A program made the translations under genes and the position numbers. This document shows, in pieces, positions 1-8,521 of a DNA stretch of 64,000 bases; position 1 is the stretch's first letter; each line of letters starts with the position of its first letter. The stretch covers positions 1 through 64,000 of the forward strand of contig NZ_JAOTIS010000013.1 in assembly GCF_025628935.1 (NCBI RefSeq), read 5' to 3'. The notes under the pieces were generated by a model. It did not search any database, was not told the origin of the DNA, and saw only the letters and a list, made by a program, of their open reading frames with translations. The stretch is from Macrococcus capreoli (lineage in GTDB: Bacteria > Bacillota > Bacilli > Staphylococcales > Staphylococcaceae).

Positions 1-7
1 AAATTTA

Positions 8-81
8 TGGAGCGGGTGATCGGAATCGAACCGACAACATCAGCTTGGAAGGCTGAGGTTTTACCACTAAACTACACCCGC
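8..81 (-). tRNA. tRNA-Gly (anticodon TCC)
   Basis: The minus strand folds as a cloverleaf with acceptor stem GCGGGTG/CACCCGC, the T-loop GGTTCGATTCC and anticodon TCC in the loop CTTCCAA. CCA is encoded at the 3' end (bases 10-8). It is the last gene of a Glu-Leu-Gly cluster read on the minus strand and shares a transcript with the Leu tRNA. Confidence 0.96.
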
Positions 82-115
82 ATTATTTTATTTAGTATGT
101 GTTAAAAGCATTAAG

Positions 116-198
116 TGCGACCGAGAGGATTTGAACCTCCACTGGATTGCTCCAACTAGGCCCTCAACCTAGCGCGTCTGCCGTTCCGCCACGATCGC
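116..198 (-). tRNA. tRNA-Leu (anticodon GAG)
   Basis: Type II tRNA with a long variable arm. The acceptor stem GCGATCG pairs with CGGTCGC through one T-G pair, and the anticodon arm CTAGG-TTGAGGG-CCTAG gives anticodon GAG. The D-arm carries the Leu-like TGGCGGAAC. CCA is not encoded, so the 3' end must be added by CCA-transferase. Confidence 0.95.
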
Positions 199-242
199 GC
201 GTTGGCATTTTTCACTCGTCATCTCTTTTAACGACAAGATTA

Positions 243-271
243 AGTATATAACTTTTAGATTAAGAAGTCAA
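243..271 (-). promoter_or_regulatory. Promoter for tRNA-Leu/tRNA-Gly
   Basis: The minus strand shows TTGACT (266-271), a 17-bp spacer and TATACT (243-248), placed about 45 bp before tRNA-Leu. It is a strong sigma-A promoter inside the tRNA cluster. Confidence 0.75.
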
Positions 272-334
272 CACTTTTTTAAAAGTTTTTTTAATTCCTT
301 AAATCTTTTATTAAGTTTGTAAAATCATTAAAAG

Positions 335-406
335 TGACCCCTACGGGATTCGAACCCGTGTTACCGCCGTGAAAGGGCGGTGTCTTAACCGCTTGACCAA
401 GGGGCC
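335..406 (-). tRNA. tRNA-Glu (anticodon TTC)
   Basis: Cloverleaf on the minus strand with acceptor GGCCCCT/AGGGGTC, anticodon TTC in CTTTCAC and T-loop GGTTCGAATCC. CCA is not encoded. It is the first gene of the cluster. Confidence 0.96.
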
Positions 407-426
407 GTGTTTCAACAACGAAATTA

Positions 427-455
427 ATCTTATAACGATTTGAACATAAAGTCAA
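427..455 (-). promoter_or_regulatory. Promoter for tRNA-Glu
   Basis: Minus strand: TTGACT (450-455), 17-bp spacer, TAAGAT (427-432), about 20 bp before tRNA-Glu. The stretch AAGTGTTGACTT around the -35 is the same as in the promoter before tRNA-Leu. Confidence 0.65.
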
Positions 456-546
456 CACTTTTTCCTAAAAAAATTTACAAAATGTAAATATTCATTAAAA
501 ACGCTAAAATCGTATATATAAATGACACGAAAAAACACAAAAGAAA

Positions 547-570
547 ACAGTGCAGCCTAGGCTACACTGT
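547..570 (-). terminator. Terminator after sprT
   Basis: The hairpin CAGTGTAGCC/GGCTGCACTG is followed on the minus strand by TTTTCTTTTG, directly after the sprT stop. Confidence 0.75.
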
Positions 571-573
571 CAT

Positions 574-1023
574 TTACCATACTTTCGTAATCGCTATTTC
601 TCCTAAACATTTCGAACATTTGTATTTCAACGTATTCACACGTCGCTTTCTCAAAAAAGTTTGACTGCACTTTTTACATGTATACGTATATTTATAGCCT
701 TGTATTGAAGGTATCATCTCACAAAAACGTGGTGCGCCGACTTTTTCAGATAATAATTTAAAGTCTTTATCTCGATGTTGATAGCCTTTTCCTTCTATAT
801 GAAGATGATAGTGCACGAGTTCGTGTTTAATGATATCAACAATCGCTTCGATTCCGAACGTCTCATACTGTTTCGGATTAATTTCAATGTCGTGACTATT
901 TAATAAGTATCTACCACCGGTCGTGCGCAATCGATGATTGAAACGTGCTTCATGTATAAAAGGTTTATCAAAGTACTCTATAGAAATGCTTTCGACCAAT
1001 CGTTGTAAATCACTATTTTGCAT
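574..1023 (-). CDS. SprT-like zinc metalloprotease-family protein (YdcK type)
   Basis: This 149-aa protein carries the SprT signature HELVH at residues 67-71 with further His residues just after it, which is the metal-binding centre of the family. A C-terminal zinc ribbon is formed by CKKC (116-119) and CSKC (136-139). The length matches bacillary YdcK. The family is related to eukaryotic Spartan proteases, but the role of the bacterial short form is not settled. The gene overlaps the 3' end of tex by 11 bp and is co-transcribed with it. A strong terminator follows. Family assignment is firm; enzymatic activity is inferred from the motif. Confidence 0.9.
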   Translation of the reverse strand: MQNSDLQRLVESISIEYFDKPFIHEARFNHRLRTTGGRYLLNSHDIEINPKQYETFGIEAIVDIIKHELVHYHLHIEGKGYQHRDKDFKLLSEKVGAPRFCEMIPSIQGYKYTYTCKKCSQTFLRKRRVNTLKYKCSKCLGEIAITKVW

Positions 1024-3163
1024 TCGGATCTTTCATCGTCAATGCGACTTTCCCTTTATCTTCAAAAATATCTTCAATCCATACATCTACTATATCCCCT
1101 ACTGAAACGACATCAGTTGGATGCTTCACAAATTTATTCGATAATTTAGAAACGTGCACAAGCCCGTCCTGTTTCACACCGATATCAACAAATGCACCAA
1201 AGTCTACTACATTACGCACTGTACCCGATAACTTCATGCCTTTTCTTAAATCTTCTATAGAAAGGACATCCGACTTCAATAATGGTGTTTCGAAGTCTTC
1301 ACGTGGATCGCGTCCTGGTGCAATAAGTGCTGCAATAATGTCTTCAAGTGTCGGAATACCAATCGACAGTTCTTCAGAAACTGTTTCTAGTTTCAATGCG
1401 TTTAACTTGGCTTTCAATTCATCTGTCCCTAAATCATCAATCGTTAAACCAATCGATTTGATTAAAGCATACGTTGCATCATAACTTTCCGGGTGAATGC
1501 CAGTATTATCTAATGGTTCTGTTCCATCTGGTATTCTCATAAATCCTATACTTTGTTCAAATGTTTTCTTACCAAGTCTAGGAATCTTCGCAATTTCTTT
1601 ATGATGTTTAATCGGGCCATTTTCCTCGCGATGTTTAATAATGTTCTCAGCAACTGTAGACGAAAGCCCCGACACGTATTGTAATAATGGTGCCGATGCA
1701 GTATTCACGTTTACACCAATTTTATTTACAGCTGTTTCTACAACGAATGCTAAGGCTTCGTTTAAAGCTTTCTGGTTAACGTCATGCTGGTATTGACCTA
1801 CACCGATAGATTTCGGATCAATCTTCACAAGTTCTGATAACGGATCTTGCACGCGTCGTCCGATTGAAACGGCACTTCTTTCTTCGACCTGGAAGTCCGG
1901 GAACTCTTTACGCGCTAACTCACTTGCTGAGTAAACTGATGCACCGGCTTCATTAACGATAATATATTTCACATCTAACTGATTTTCTTTAATCAGTTCT
2001 GCAACAAACTGTTCTGACTCACGACTTGCTGTACCGTTACCGATAGCAATCAATTCGATACCGTTACGCTTGATTAAATCGAGCATCTTCTTCTTCGCTT
2101 CGGCCATCTTACTTACTGGTGGATGCGGATAGATTACAGATTTCTCAACAAATGTCCCGAATTTATTAATTACGGCTAACTTACAACCCGTACGATACGC
2201 AGGGTCTAACCCAAGAATCATTTTCCCTTTAAGCGGCGCTTGCAATAATAAATTCTCTAAGTTCACAGCAAAAATATCAATTGCTTGCGCTTCAGCTTTT
2301 TCCGTTAACTCATTACGAATTTCACGTTCAATAGAAGGTAAGATTAAACGTTTCAATGCTTCTTCAATCGCTAAATCAATATATTGATTTGATTCAACTT
2401 CTTTCTTAACGACTTGCTTGCGAATATAAGATTTGATGCGCGTATCATCTACATCGACACTTACTTTAAGAACACCTTCTTTTTCACCACGATTGATGGC
2501 AAGTGTTCTATGGGGTACAATCTTTTTCACTTTCTCTGAATAATCATAGTACATTTCAAAGACGCCTTTTTCGTCTTCCGCTTTCTTCTTCTTAGTAGTT
2601 ACGACTAAACCATTTGCTTCGACAAACTGTAATATGTATTCACGATATTTCGGTTCATCAGAAATTATCTCAGCGATGATATCGATTGCACCACTAATCG
2701 CCGCTTCCACATTCTCCACTTCTTCACCGACAAATTGCGCCGCTTCAGCAACAATATCTTTCCCTTCAAATGATAAAATCATCTGTGCTAACGGCTCAAG
2801 TCCTTTACGTTTCGCTTCTGTCGCACGCGTCTTTTTCTTTTGTTTAAATGGACGGTACAAGTCTTCAACCCGTTGCAGTTTCACTTGCTCCATAATTTCT
2901 TTACGCAATGCTTCTGTTAATAAGCCTTGTGCTTCAATAGTACGAATGACGTCGTCTTTACGCTTTTGTAAAGTTTCCATATAACGATATTCTGTTTCGA
3001 TATCTTTAATTTCAACTTCATCCAGACCACCTGTTACCTCTTTACGGTAACGTGCGATAAACGGTACTGTATTTTTCTCTTCTAACAGATTGAGCACCGC
3101 TTCAATTTGTTGTTTCTTAAATGGTAATTTTTCAATAATTAGTTCGATAATATGTTTTTGCAT
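1013..3163 (-). CDS. tex: Tex-family RNA-binding transcription accessory protein
   Basis: A 716-aa Tex/YdcI protein with the N-terminal Tex region, a YqgF-like RNase H fold in the middle (GLDPAYRTGCKLAVI), helix-hairpin-helix segments (around NIIKHREENGPIKHHKE) and a C-terminal S1 RNA-binding domain (about residues 640-710, GTVRNVVDFGAFVDIG). Tex proteins bind nucleic acid and affect transcription and ribosome-linked processes. The start at 3163 is chosen because AAGGAGG lies 7-8 bp before it; an upstream in-frame codon at 3196 lacks a site. The length equals that of Staphylococcus homologues. It lies downstream of the sigB terminator with its own start region, followed by overlapping sprT. 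Confidence 0.96.
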   Translation of the reverse strand: MQKHIIELIIEKLPFKKQQIEAVLNLLEEKNTVPFIARYRKEVTGGLDEVEIKDIETEYRYMETLQKRKDDVIRTIEAQGLLTEALRKEIMEQVKLQRVEDLYRPFKQKKKTRATEAKRKGLEPLAQMILSFEGKDIVAEAAQFVGEEVENVEAAISGAIDIIAEIISDEPKYREYILQFVEANGLVVTTKKKKAEDEKGVFEMYYDYSEKVKKIVPHRTLAINRGEKEGVLKVSVDVDDTRIKSYIRKQVVKKEVESNQYIDLAIEEALKRLILPSIEREIRNELTEKAEAQAIDIFAVNLENLLLQAPLKGKMILGLDPAYRTGCKLAVINKFGTFVEKSVIYPHPPVSKMAEAKKKMLDLIKRNGIELIAIGNGTASRESEQFVAELIKENQLDVKYIIVNEAGASVYSASELARKEFPDFQVEERSAVSIGRRVQDPLSELVKIDPKSIGVGQYQHDVNQKALNEALAFVVETAVNKIGVNVNTASAPLLQYVSGLSSTVAENIIKHREENGPIKHHKEIAKIPRLGKKTFEQSIGFMRIPDGTEPLDNTGIHPESYDATYALIKSIGLTIDDLGTDELKAKLNALKLETVSEELSIGIPTLEDIIAALIAPGRDPREDFETPLLKSDVLSIEDLRKGMKLSGTVRNVVDFGAFVDIGVKQDGLVHVSKLSNKFVKHPTDVVSVGDIVDVWIEDIFEDKGKVALTMKDPNAK

Positions 3164-3204
3164 AGCTGCCTCCTTAAGATACGTATATTTTACCATAACA
3201 AAAA

Positions 3205-3238
3205 AACCGCTGAAAACAATTGCTTGTTCTCAGCAGTT
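3205..3238 (-). terminator. Terminator after sigB
   Basis: A long imperfect stem (AACTGCTGAGAACAA with TTGTTTTCAGCGGTT, loop GCAA) is followed by a run of seven T on the minus strand. It closes the mazEF-rsb-sigB transcript before tex. Confidence 0.85.
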
Positions 3239-3243
3239 CACGA

Positions 3244-4011
3244 TTAACTCTTCTGTACAGCATCTCTTAATTTCTTGATTGCCGTACGTTGTAATCTTGA
3301 AACGTGCATTTGACTTAATCCAATCTTCTCGCCCGTTTCTTTTTGACTTAATCCTTCTATAAACGTACATTGAATAATTTCTTTTTCGCGGTCAGATAAA
3401 ATCGGTAATACTTTCTCTAAGATCATTCGCTTTTCAGTCAGCTCATAACCTTCTTCTGTATCACCCATGACATCTAATAATGTCACAGTCGAGCCATCTT
3501 TATCTGCTTCAATCGAATGGTCCACACTTAAAGCATTATAACTTTGACCCATCTCCATTGCTTCCAGCACTTCTTCTTCAGTTGCGTCGATATGCTTCGC
3601 AATTTCGATAATCTTCGGCGAACGTCCAAGTTCATTTGTTAACTCATCTGTTGCTTTCTTAATCTTCGGTCCAATTTCTTTAATTCGTCTCGGAACATGT
3701 ACGCTCCACGTCTTATCTCTTAAATAACGTTTAATTTCTCCGATAACCGTTGGCACTAAAAACGCTTCAAATTTACGATCAAAACTCACATCAAAACGGT
3801 TAATTGCTCCGAGTAGCCCCACCATCCCAACTTGTACTAAGTCTTCATGATGGCTTTGACCTTTTGAATATCGATACGCTAATGATTCGACTAACTTTTG
3901 ATAGTGCATCACGAGTTCATTTTGCGCCATTTCATCTTTAGTATCCTGATACAGCTTTATCCAGCCATTAATCTCCTCGGGAGTAACGTCATTATAATTA
4001 GAACTCGTCAT
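3244..4011 (-). CDS. sigB: RNA polymerase sigma factor SigB
   Basis: A 255-aa alternative sigma factor of the SigB/SigF group, master regulator of the general stress response. Region 2 contains YRYSKGQSHHEDLVQVGMVGLLGAINRFD, and region 4 ends in a helix-turn-helix (GLSQKETGEKIGLSQMHVSRLQRTA). The start at 4011 lies four bases after the rsbW stop and aligns with the S. aureus SigB start; a longer frame from 4035 would begin inside rsbW without a better ribosome site. It is the last gene of rsbU-rsbV-rsbW-sigB. Activity is expected to be held by RsbW, and transcription raised by the sigma-B promoter before rsbV. Confidence 0.98.
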   Translation of the reverse strand: MTSSNYNDVTPEEINGWIKLYQDTKDEMAQNELVMHYQKLVESLAYRYSKGQSHHEDLVQVGMVGLLGAINRFDVSFDRKFEAFLVPTVIGEIKRYLRDKTWSVHVPRRIKEIGPKIKKATDELTNELGRSPKIIEIAKHIDATEEEVLEAMEMGQSYNALSVDHSIEADKDGSTVTLLDVMGDTEEGYELTEKRMILEKVLPILSDREKEIIQCTFIEGLSQKETGEKIGLSQMHVSRLQRTAIKKLRDAVQKS

Positions 4012-4015
4012 GAAG

Positions 4016-4462
4016 TTACACCTGCTCCCCCGCAATATACTTAGTCATACTAATCGTTACACCGCTATCCTTCTTCACATTTACTTCATCCATTAATGAT
4101 TCGATTAAGAATAATCCTAAGCCACCTTCACGAATGAAATCAATATTTTCATTCTCCTGATATGGACCAAGTTCAGATTTCGTACGTTCGTAATCAAAGC
4201 TTGTGCCTGAATCAGAAACAATCACTTCAACTTTATCTTCAAAGATAACATATCCTACTAATACATCACCTTTAACGTCATCTTTATACGCGTGTTTCAC
4301 TGCATTTGTAACAGCTTCACTTACTGCAATCTTCGTATCTTCAATATCATCATAAGAAGCACCAGCACGGTTTAAAATACCTGATAAAGTTAAACGCACT
4401 AAACCAACGTATTCTGCAGCAGCTGGAAATCTCATTTCTACGTAATCGTATGCTTTATCCAT
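4016..4462 (-). CDS. rsbW: Serine-protein kinase and anti-sigma-B factor RsbW
   Basis: A 148-aa GHKL-fold kinase. The N box [11 protein letters not shown] and the DSGTSFD and [15 protein letters not shown] segments form the ATP site. RsbW sequesters SigB and also phosphorylates RsbV on a serine, so the partner switch depends on the state of RsbV. The gene starts one base after the rsbV stop and ends four bases before sigB, consistent with translational coupling. Length and motifs match S. aureus RsbW (159 aa) with a slightly shorter C-terminus. Confidence 0.97.
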   Translation of the reverse strand: MDKAYDYVEMRFPAAAEYVGLVRLTLSGILNRAGASYDDIEDTKIAVSEAVTNAVKHAYKDDVKGDVLVGYVIFEDKVEVIVSDSGTSFDYERTKSELGPYQENENIDFIREGGLGLFLIESLMDEVNVKKDSGVTISMTKYIAGEQV

Positions 4463-4463
4463 A

Positions 4464-4790
4464 TTAAACGCCCTCCACTGGTTGGTTCACATGCATTAAA
4501 TCTTTAAGACCTGTAATGTCAAATAAACGCTCGATTCGGCTATTTACACCTAATACGTATAATTCTTTATTATTTTTGTTTAATTCTTTTAATGTGCCTA
4601 CGAATAAACCAAGACCTGTACTATCCATATAAGTCACATCATCTATATGTAAATGAATATCATGTGTGCCAAGTTGACGAATTGGAATTAACACTTCCTG
4701 TAATTCAGGTACTGTAGCAACATCTAATTCCCCGGCCACTTTAATTGCGTAAAAACCTTCTTTTTCAATCGATTCAATATTTAAGTTCAT
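4464..4790 (-). CDS. rsbV: Anti-anti-sigma factor RsbV
   Basis: A 108-aa STAS-domain protein. The phosphorylation site is Ser57 in [13 protein letters not shown], the classic RsbV motif. Dephosphorylated RsbV binds RsbW and frees SigB; RsbU removes the phosphate. The start at 4790 has AAGGAGA nine bases upstream, while the longer frame from 4829 has no site and would run back into the sigma-B promoter spacer. It is the first gene downstream of that promoter. Confidence 0.97.
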   Translation of the reverse strand: MNLNIESIEKEGFYAIKVAGELDVATVPELQEVLIPIRQLGTHDIHLHIDDVTYMDSTGLGLFVGTLKELNKNNKELYVLGVNSRIERLFDITGLKDLMHVNQPVEGV

Positions 4791-4850
4791 GTATATTCTC
4801 CTTAAAATCATAAATAAATTTATGCTCATTTATACTTATTATTGACTAAA

Positions 4851-4875
4851 ATACCCTATAACCGCATCATTAAAC
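4851..4875 (-). promoter_or_regulatory. Sigma-B promoter for rsbV-rsbW-sigB
   Basis: The minus strand reads GTTTAA (4870-4875), a 13-bp spacer and GGGTAT (4851-4856). This is an exact match to the sigma-B consensus with ideal spacing. It lies just after the rsbU stop, so SigB can amplify rsbVW-sigB without rsbU, as known in S. aureus. Confidence 0.92.
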
Positions 4876-4878
4876 GTA

Positions 4879-5889
4879 TTATTTAATTCTTTTTATAATT
4901 AATATCGTTAAATCGTCTCTTTTCTTCGGATCACCAATTGTAATCAGTTGCTCATATACGACCTGCACGATATCTTGCGGATGTAAATCTTTATACTGAT
5001 AAATATAACTCAGCAACTCTTTCGTACTAATAAAATCACCATTTAAATGACGTAATTCAGAAACACCATCTGTATAAACGATAATCATATCACCGATTTC
5101 AAGCTCTAATTCTTCCTGATCATAACGCGTCGCTGGATGGATACCTAATACTAAACCTCGCGCATTAAGCTCTTCAAACGTATCACTATTTTTGCGATAA
5201 ATATAACCAGGTTCGTGACCTGCTGATGCAAAATAAAACTTATTATTAATTTCCTCATATAAACCATAAAACATTGTCACAAACATGTTCTGATTGATAT
5301 TCTTCTCCACAACACGATTTAAACGCTTTAATCCGTCGCTTGGCAACTGACTATGACCATATGAATCCATTCCGAATTTAATCATGCTCATAGCAAGTGC
5401 TGCAGGTATCCCTTTTCCAATAACATCGGCGACCGCAAAGCTCATCGTTCCATCTTTATGATCAATCAAGTTAAAGTAATCACCATTTACGCGATGTGCC
5501 GGTACACTAATAGCTCCGATTTGAACGTTATTCAAATGAGGAATTTGTGTCTTTAACATCGTCGTTTGCAGACTCGCGGCAACATCCATTTCTTTATCGT
5601 GTGCTTCCATCACACGCACGAGTGCCTTATAATCTCGGTATGTAAACCCAAACCCGATGATCATCTCAGTTAAGACATCCATCGCATAATGTTGTTCAAT
5701 CGCATTATATCCGGCTTCAATCACGATATCTTTATGCAAAATAACGATTTCTTCAGGAGAAATATCGAGTTCAATCGCTTCAAAGCTCAACGCCTGAACA
5801 TCTTCCAGCGCTGATTCATCTTTTTGTTCTATGTATTGTTTGAGGATATCTGTATACCTCGTCACAATCTTATCAATTTGGCGCATCAT
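4879..5889 (-). CDS. rsbU: PP2C-type serine phosphatase RsbU
   Basis: A 336-aa activator of the SigB pathway. Residues about 1-85 form the RsbU N-terminal helical domain, and residues about 120-335 are a SpoIIE/PP2C phosphatase domain with VNGDYFNLI, VADVIGKGIPAALAMSMIKFG and IIVYTDGVSE, which carry the metal-binding aspartates. It dephosphorylates RsbV. AGGAGG precedes two adjacent ATG codons (5889 and 5886), so the exact start is uncertain by one residue. It follows mazF by about 47 bp, as in S. aureus. Confidence 0.97.
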   Translation of the reverse strand: MMRQIDKIVTRYTDILKQYIEQKDESALEDVQALSFEAIELDISPEEIVILHKDIVIEAGYNAIEQHYAMDVLTEMIIGFGFTYRDYKALVRVMEAHDKEMDVAASLQTTMLKTQIPHLNNVQIGAISVPAHRVNGDYFNLIDHKDGTMSFAVADVIGKGIPAALAMSMIKFGMDSYGHSQLPSDGLKRLNRVVEKNINQNMFVTMFYGLYEEINNKFYFASAGHEPGYIYRKNSDTFEELNARGLVLGIHPATRYDQEELELEIGDMIIVYTDGVSELRHLNGDFISTKELLSYIYQYKDLHPQDIVQVVYEQLITIGDPKKRDDLTILIIKRIK

Positions 5890-5935
5890 ACTTTCCTCCT
5901 AATAAACCTTAAAAGAGACTTTAAGGTAACTTGCG

Positions 5936-6298
5936 TTATCCTAAAGTCTCCGAGTCATCAATAGATAAGTTAAGACTAATTGCAAGTGCTGAATCTACCT
6001 CTTCCATCTTATCTTTCGGAAGGTAAGTTAGTTTTTCAATAAGTCGGTTTTTATCAATTGTTCTTATTTGCTCTAATAAAATCACAGAATCTTTATCTAG
6101 ATGATGATTAGTTTTACCAATCTCTACGTGGGTTGGGATTTTCGATTTATTAATTTTAGCAGTTATAGCTGCTACAATAACTGTCGGACTATATTTATTT
6201 CCAATATCATTTTGAATAATGACTACAGGTCGTTTACCGCCTTGCTCTGACCCTTTAACAGGTGACAAATCAGCTAAATAAACATCGCCGCGCTTCAT
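5936..6298 (-). CDS. mazF: Endoribonuclease toxin MazF
   Basis: A 120-aa PemK/MazF toxin, nearly identical in pattern to S. aureus Maz[30 protein letters not shown] at the start and [10 protein letters not shown] in the middle, with the conserved Arg and Thr catalytic region ([10 protein letters not shown]). MazF of staphylococci cleaves RNA at UACAU-like sites. It begins immediately after the mazE stop (TAAATG), so translation is coupled to the antitoxin. It sits in the alr-mazEF-rsbUVW-sigB arrangement typical of the family. Confidence 0.97.
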   Translation of the reverse strand: MKRGDVYLADLSPVKGSEQGGKRPVVIIQNDIGNKYSPTVIVAAITAKINKSKIPTHVEIGKTNHHLDKDSVILLEQIRTIDKNRLIEKLTYLPKDKMEEVDSALAISLNLSIDDSETLG

Positions 6299-6445
6299 TT
6301 ATTCACCTTCCACCAATGCGCCAGTATAATCCATTGTGTCATATACTTCACACTCTAGTAAGTAATGTTCTGAAGCAATTAATAAATTAATTTCAGCCAT
6401 AGATTGATAGCCCTCAATTAATTGTTGTTCATGCAGTTTACTCAT
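6299..6445 (-). CDS. mazE: Antitoxin MazE
   Basis: A 48-aa protein with the S. aureus MazE-like core EGYQSMAEINLLIASEHYLLECE, acidic at the C-terminus as expected for the MazF-binding tail. GGAGG lies eight bases before the ATG at 6445. The stop codon abuts the mazF start. Compared with the 56-aa S. aureus MazE it is shorter at both ends. Identification rests on the short core plus position, both of which agree. Confidence 0.93.
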   Translation of the reverse strand: MSKLHEQQLIEGYQSMAEINLLIASEHYLLECEVYDTMDYTGALVEGE

Positions 6446-6507
6446 ATTTTTTCCTCCAGTTACACGATTACTATAATTTTATCAAAAAAATTCATGTGAC
6501 ACCAATT

Positions 6508-7653
6508 TTATTTTAATAATTCGTTATATTTTTCAATCGAATCTTGCGTCACATAATGTTTCGGCAATCTTCTGCCGAGGCTAGTTAACACTTCATAATT
6601 AATTGTGTTTAACTTATCAGCAACTTCTTCAATTGACTGATTACTGTCATCATGGTGGTCAATAATAATGGCTTGCGCTCCTTCAACAGTCCCTTTCGGC
6701 ACACGTGCTAAAAACTGATCCATACATATACGACCTACGATGGGTACTTCATGACCTTCAAGATTAATATGATAACCTTGTAACTGACGACTAAATCCAT
6801 CCGCATAACCGAGCGGGAATGTTGCAATTGTTTCATCTTGTTCAGCAACATAAGTAGCACCGTAACTCACTGTATCGCCTGCATGGATTTCTTTCACGAA
6901 GTTCACCGTTGAAACGAGCTGCATCGCAGGCTTTAATTTCACTTGCGTAATATCACGAATAAACGTTGAAGGGTAATACCCATATAAGCTAATACCGAGT
7001 CGGAGTGCCGTACATTCAGATGCATCAAATCGCAGTGCTGCAGCGCTGTTCTGACAATGTACAAACGATGGTACTTCACATGTATTGACAGTGTTGATGA
7101 ACTGATCGTATGCAATTTGTGCGCTGTCATTGTCTTCATCTGCACAACTGAAATGCGTATAGACACCTTCGAATACCGTCTTATCATGTTGTTTAACAAG
7201 CGATACAACCGCTTTATATTCTTCAACGTCGCGCATTCCGATACGTCCCATACCTGTATCTAACTTTAAGTGCGCCCAAAATGGCTTGTCATCAGCTTCT
7301 ACAAATTGTAACGCTTCATGTAACCACTTTAAACCTGGTACAGTCAGCGCAAGACGATGCTGACATGCCTTATGTATATCTTTCGGTTCGATAATACCTA
7401 ACACTAATATCTTCGCTTTAATGCCGTGCATTCTGAGTTCAATCGCTTCATCTAATGTTGCTACAGCGAAAAATTCAGCACCATGCTGCACTAAATGTTT
7501 CGCAATTTGTACTGCACCTAATCCATATCCATTCGCTTTAACGACAGCGATTACTGTCTTATTGGGATGTAATTTGCCGAAAGCTTTAAAGTTCTCACTG
7601 ATTGCATCCAAATTGATATTGACGTAACTTGGTCGATAAATCCTGTCACTCAT
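6508..7653 (-). CDS. alr: Alanine racemase
   Basis: A 381-aa fold-type III PLP enzyme that interconverts L- and D-alanine for peptidoglycan. The PLP lysine is Lys39 in VIAVVKANGYGLG, and the second catalytic region is DTVSYGATYVAEQDE with its tyrosine. The C-terminal beta domain contains VPIVGRICMDQF. It lies between acpS and mazE, the usual staphylococcal neighbourhood, with short gaps that suggest one transcript. Confidence 0.97.
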   Translation of the reverse strand: MSDRIYRPSYVNINLDAISENFKAFGKLHPNKTVIAVVKANGYGLGAVQIAKHLVQHGAEFFAVATLDEAIELRMHGIKAKILVLGIIEPKDIHKACQHRLALTVPGLKWLHEALQFVEADDKPFWAHLKLDTGMGRIGMRDVEEYKAVVSLVKQHDKTVFEGVYTHFSCADEDNDSAQIAYDQFINTVNTCEVPSFVHCQNSAAALRFDASECTALRLGISLYGYYPSTFIRDITQVKLKPAMQLVSTVNFVKEIHAGDTVSYGATYVAEQDETIATFPLGYADGFSRQLQGYHINLEGHEVPIVGRICMDQFLARVPKGTVEGAQAIIIDHHDDSNQSIEEVADKLNTINYEVLTSLGRRLPKHYVTQDSIEKYNELLK

Positions 7654-7710
7654 TGTTATTCACCTCTTCAATTAATACTCAAATTTTATCACATTTTAAC
7701 GTATCGTCCA

Positions 7711-8049
7711 TTATTCTTCTATTATGACGTAGGCAGTTGCCACCGTGTCTGAATGTGCAATGCTGACGTGCGCATTCACACCTTCAATATACGGTTTACC
7801 TGCAGCATCATTTAAACAACAAATATCATTAAAGTTCAACTGTCCGATGCCCGTTCCGAGCGCTTTGCTATAAGCTTCCTTCACACAAAAACGCCCCGCA
7901 AAATATTCAGCACGACGTTTCTCACTCGTAAATGATTCAAAGCGTTCTATCTCTTTCGGATGTAATATGCGCGTGATCAGTTTTGGATTCTCCAAAGATT
8001 TTTGTATACGTGCAATTTCAATAATATCAGTTCCAATGCCTTTAATCAT
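7711..8049 (-). CDS. acpS: Holo-[acyl-carrier-protein] synthase
   Basis: A 112-aa phosphopantetheinyl transferase that moves 4'-phosphopantetheine from CoA to a serine of acyl carrier protein. The magnesium-binding motifs [10 protein letters not shown] (Asp8) and [16 protein letters not shown] (catalytic Glu) are both present. The length is standard. Its start overlaps the end of the upstream PH-domain gene by 8 bp, indicating an operon. Confidence 0.97.
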   Translation of the reverse strand: MIKGIGTDIIEIARIQKSLENPKLITRILHPKEIERFESFTSEKRRAEYFAGRFCVKEAYSKALGTGIGQLNFNDICCLNDAAGKPYIEGVNAHVSIAHSDTVATAYVIIEE

Positions 8050-8521
8050 GTATTCTCCTCTGTTCTGCTGCTCTCATTTTTTGATTGATAAATGCCTTTA
8101 ACTGCTCCGCTTCCGTTTCATGTACGAAAGGAATGCTTATTGCATTTTCTGCAGTTTTGACTTGTAATGATTTAATATTAAATCGCTTCATTATCGGTCC
8201 TTGTTCGGTTTCAACGTTTTGAACCGTAGCGTAAGGCACGATATTTTTCTGCTTATTCAATATGCCGTTTTCAGTGATGATTTCATCTTCTAACAAACCA
8301 AATAAAGAGTATTGATATTTCAATTTCGTGAAATAAAAAAAGTCTAATATAAAATTTAGTAATCCTAATATAATAAAACCATAATAAATATAGGGGTGTA
8401 CAGGAATCCAGTCCATATAATCAATAACTATGATGATGATTAATATAATGAGTGCTACTAATAGATCAATACACGCGCCTATCTTCATTAGCTTCATACT
8501 ATCTTTATGCATTTTTTTCAT
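8042..8521 (-). CDS. Bacterial PH-domain membrane protein (YdbS-like)
   Basis: A 159-aa protein with two transmembrane helices in the first half ([16 protein letters not shown] and [21 protein letters not shown]) followed by one bacterial PH2-type domain (about residues 75-150, with [24 protein letters not shown]). It is the third of three linked PH-domain genes. The motif VQNVxxEQGPxMKRFNI is shared with the first gene of the trio, pointing to duplication. The function is unknown; B. subtilis YdbS/YdbT protect against foreign peptides, which is a possible parallel only. Confidence 0.85.
   Translation of the reverse strand: MKKMHKDSMKLMKIGACIDLLVALIILIIIIVIDYMDWIPVHPYIYYGFIILGLLNFILDFFYFTKLKYQYSLFGLLEDEIITENGILNKQKNIVPYATVQNVETEQGPIMKRFNIKSLQVKTAENAISIPFVHETEAEQLKAFINQKMRAAEQRRIHD

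Noticed and set aside
1-410. End of an rRNA operon
   Set aside because: Only three tRNA genes are visible; no 5S, 16S or 23S sequence is present in the window.
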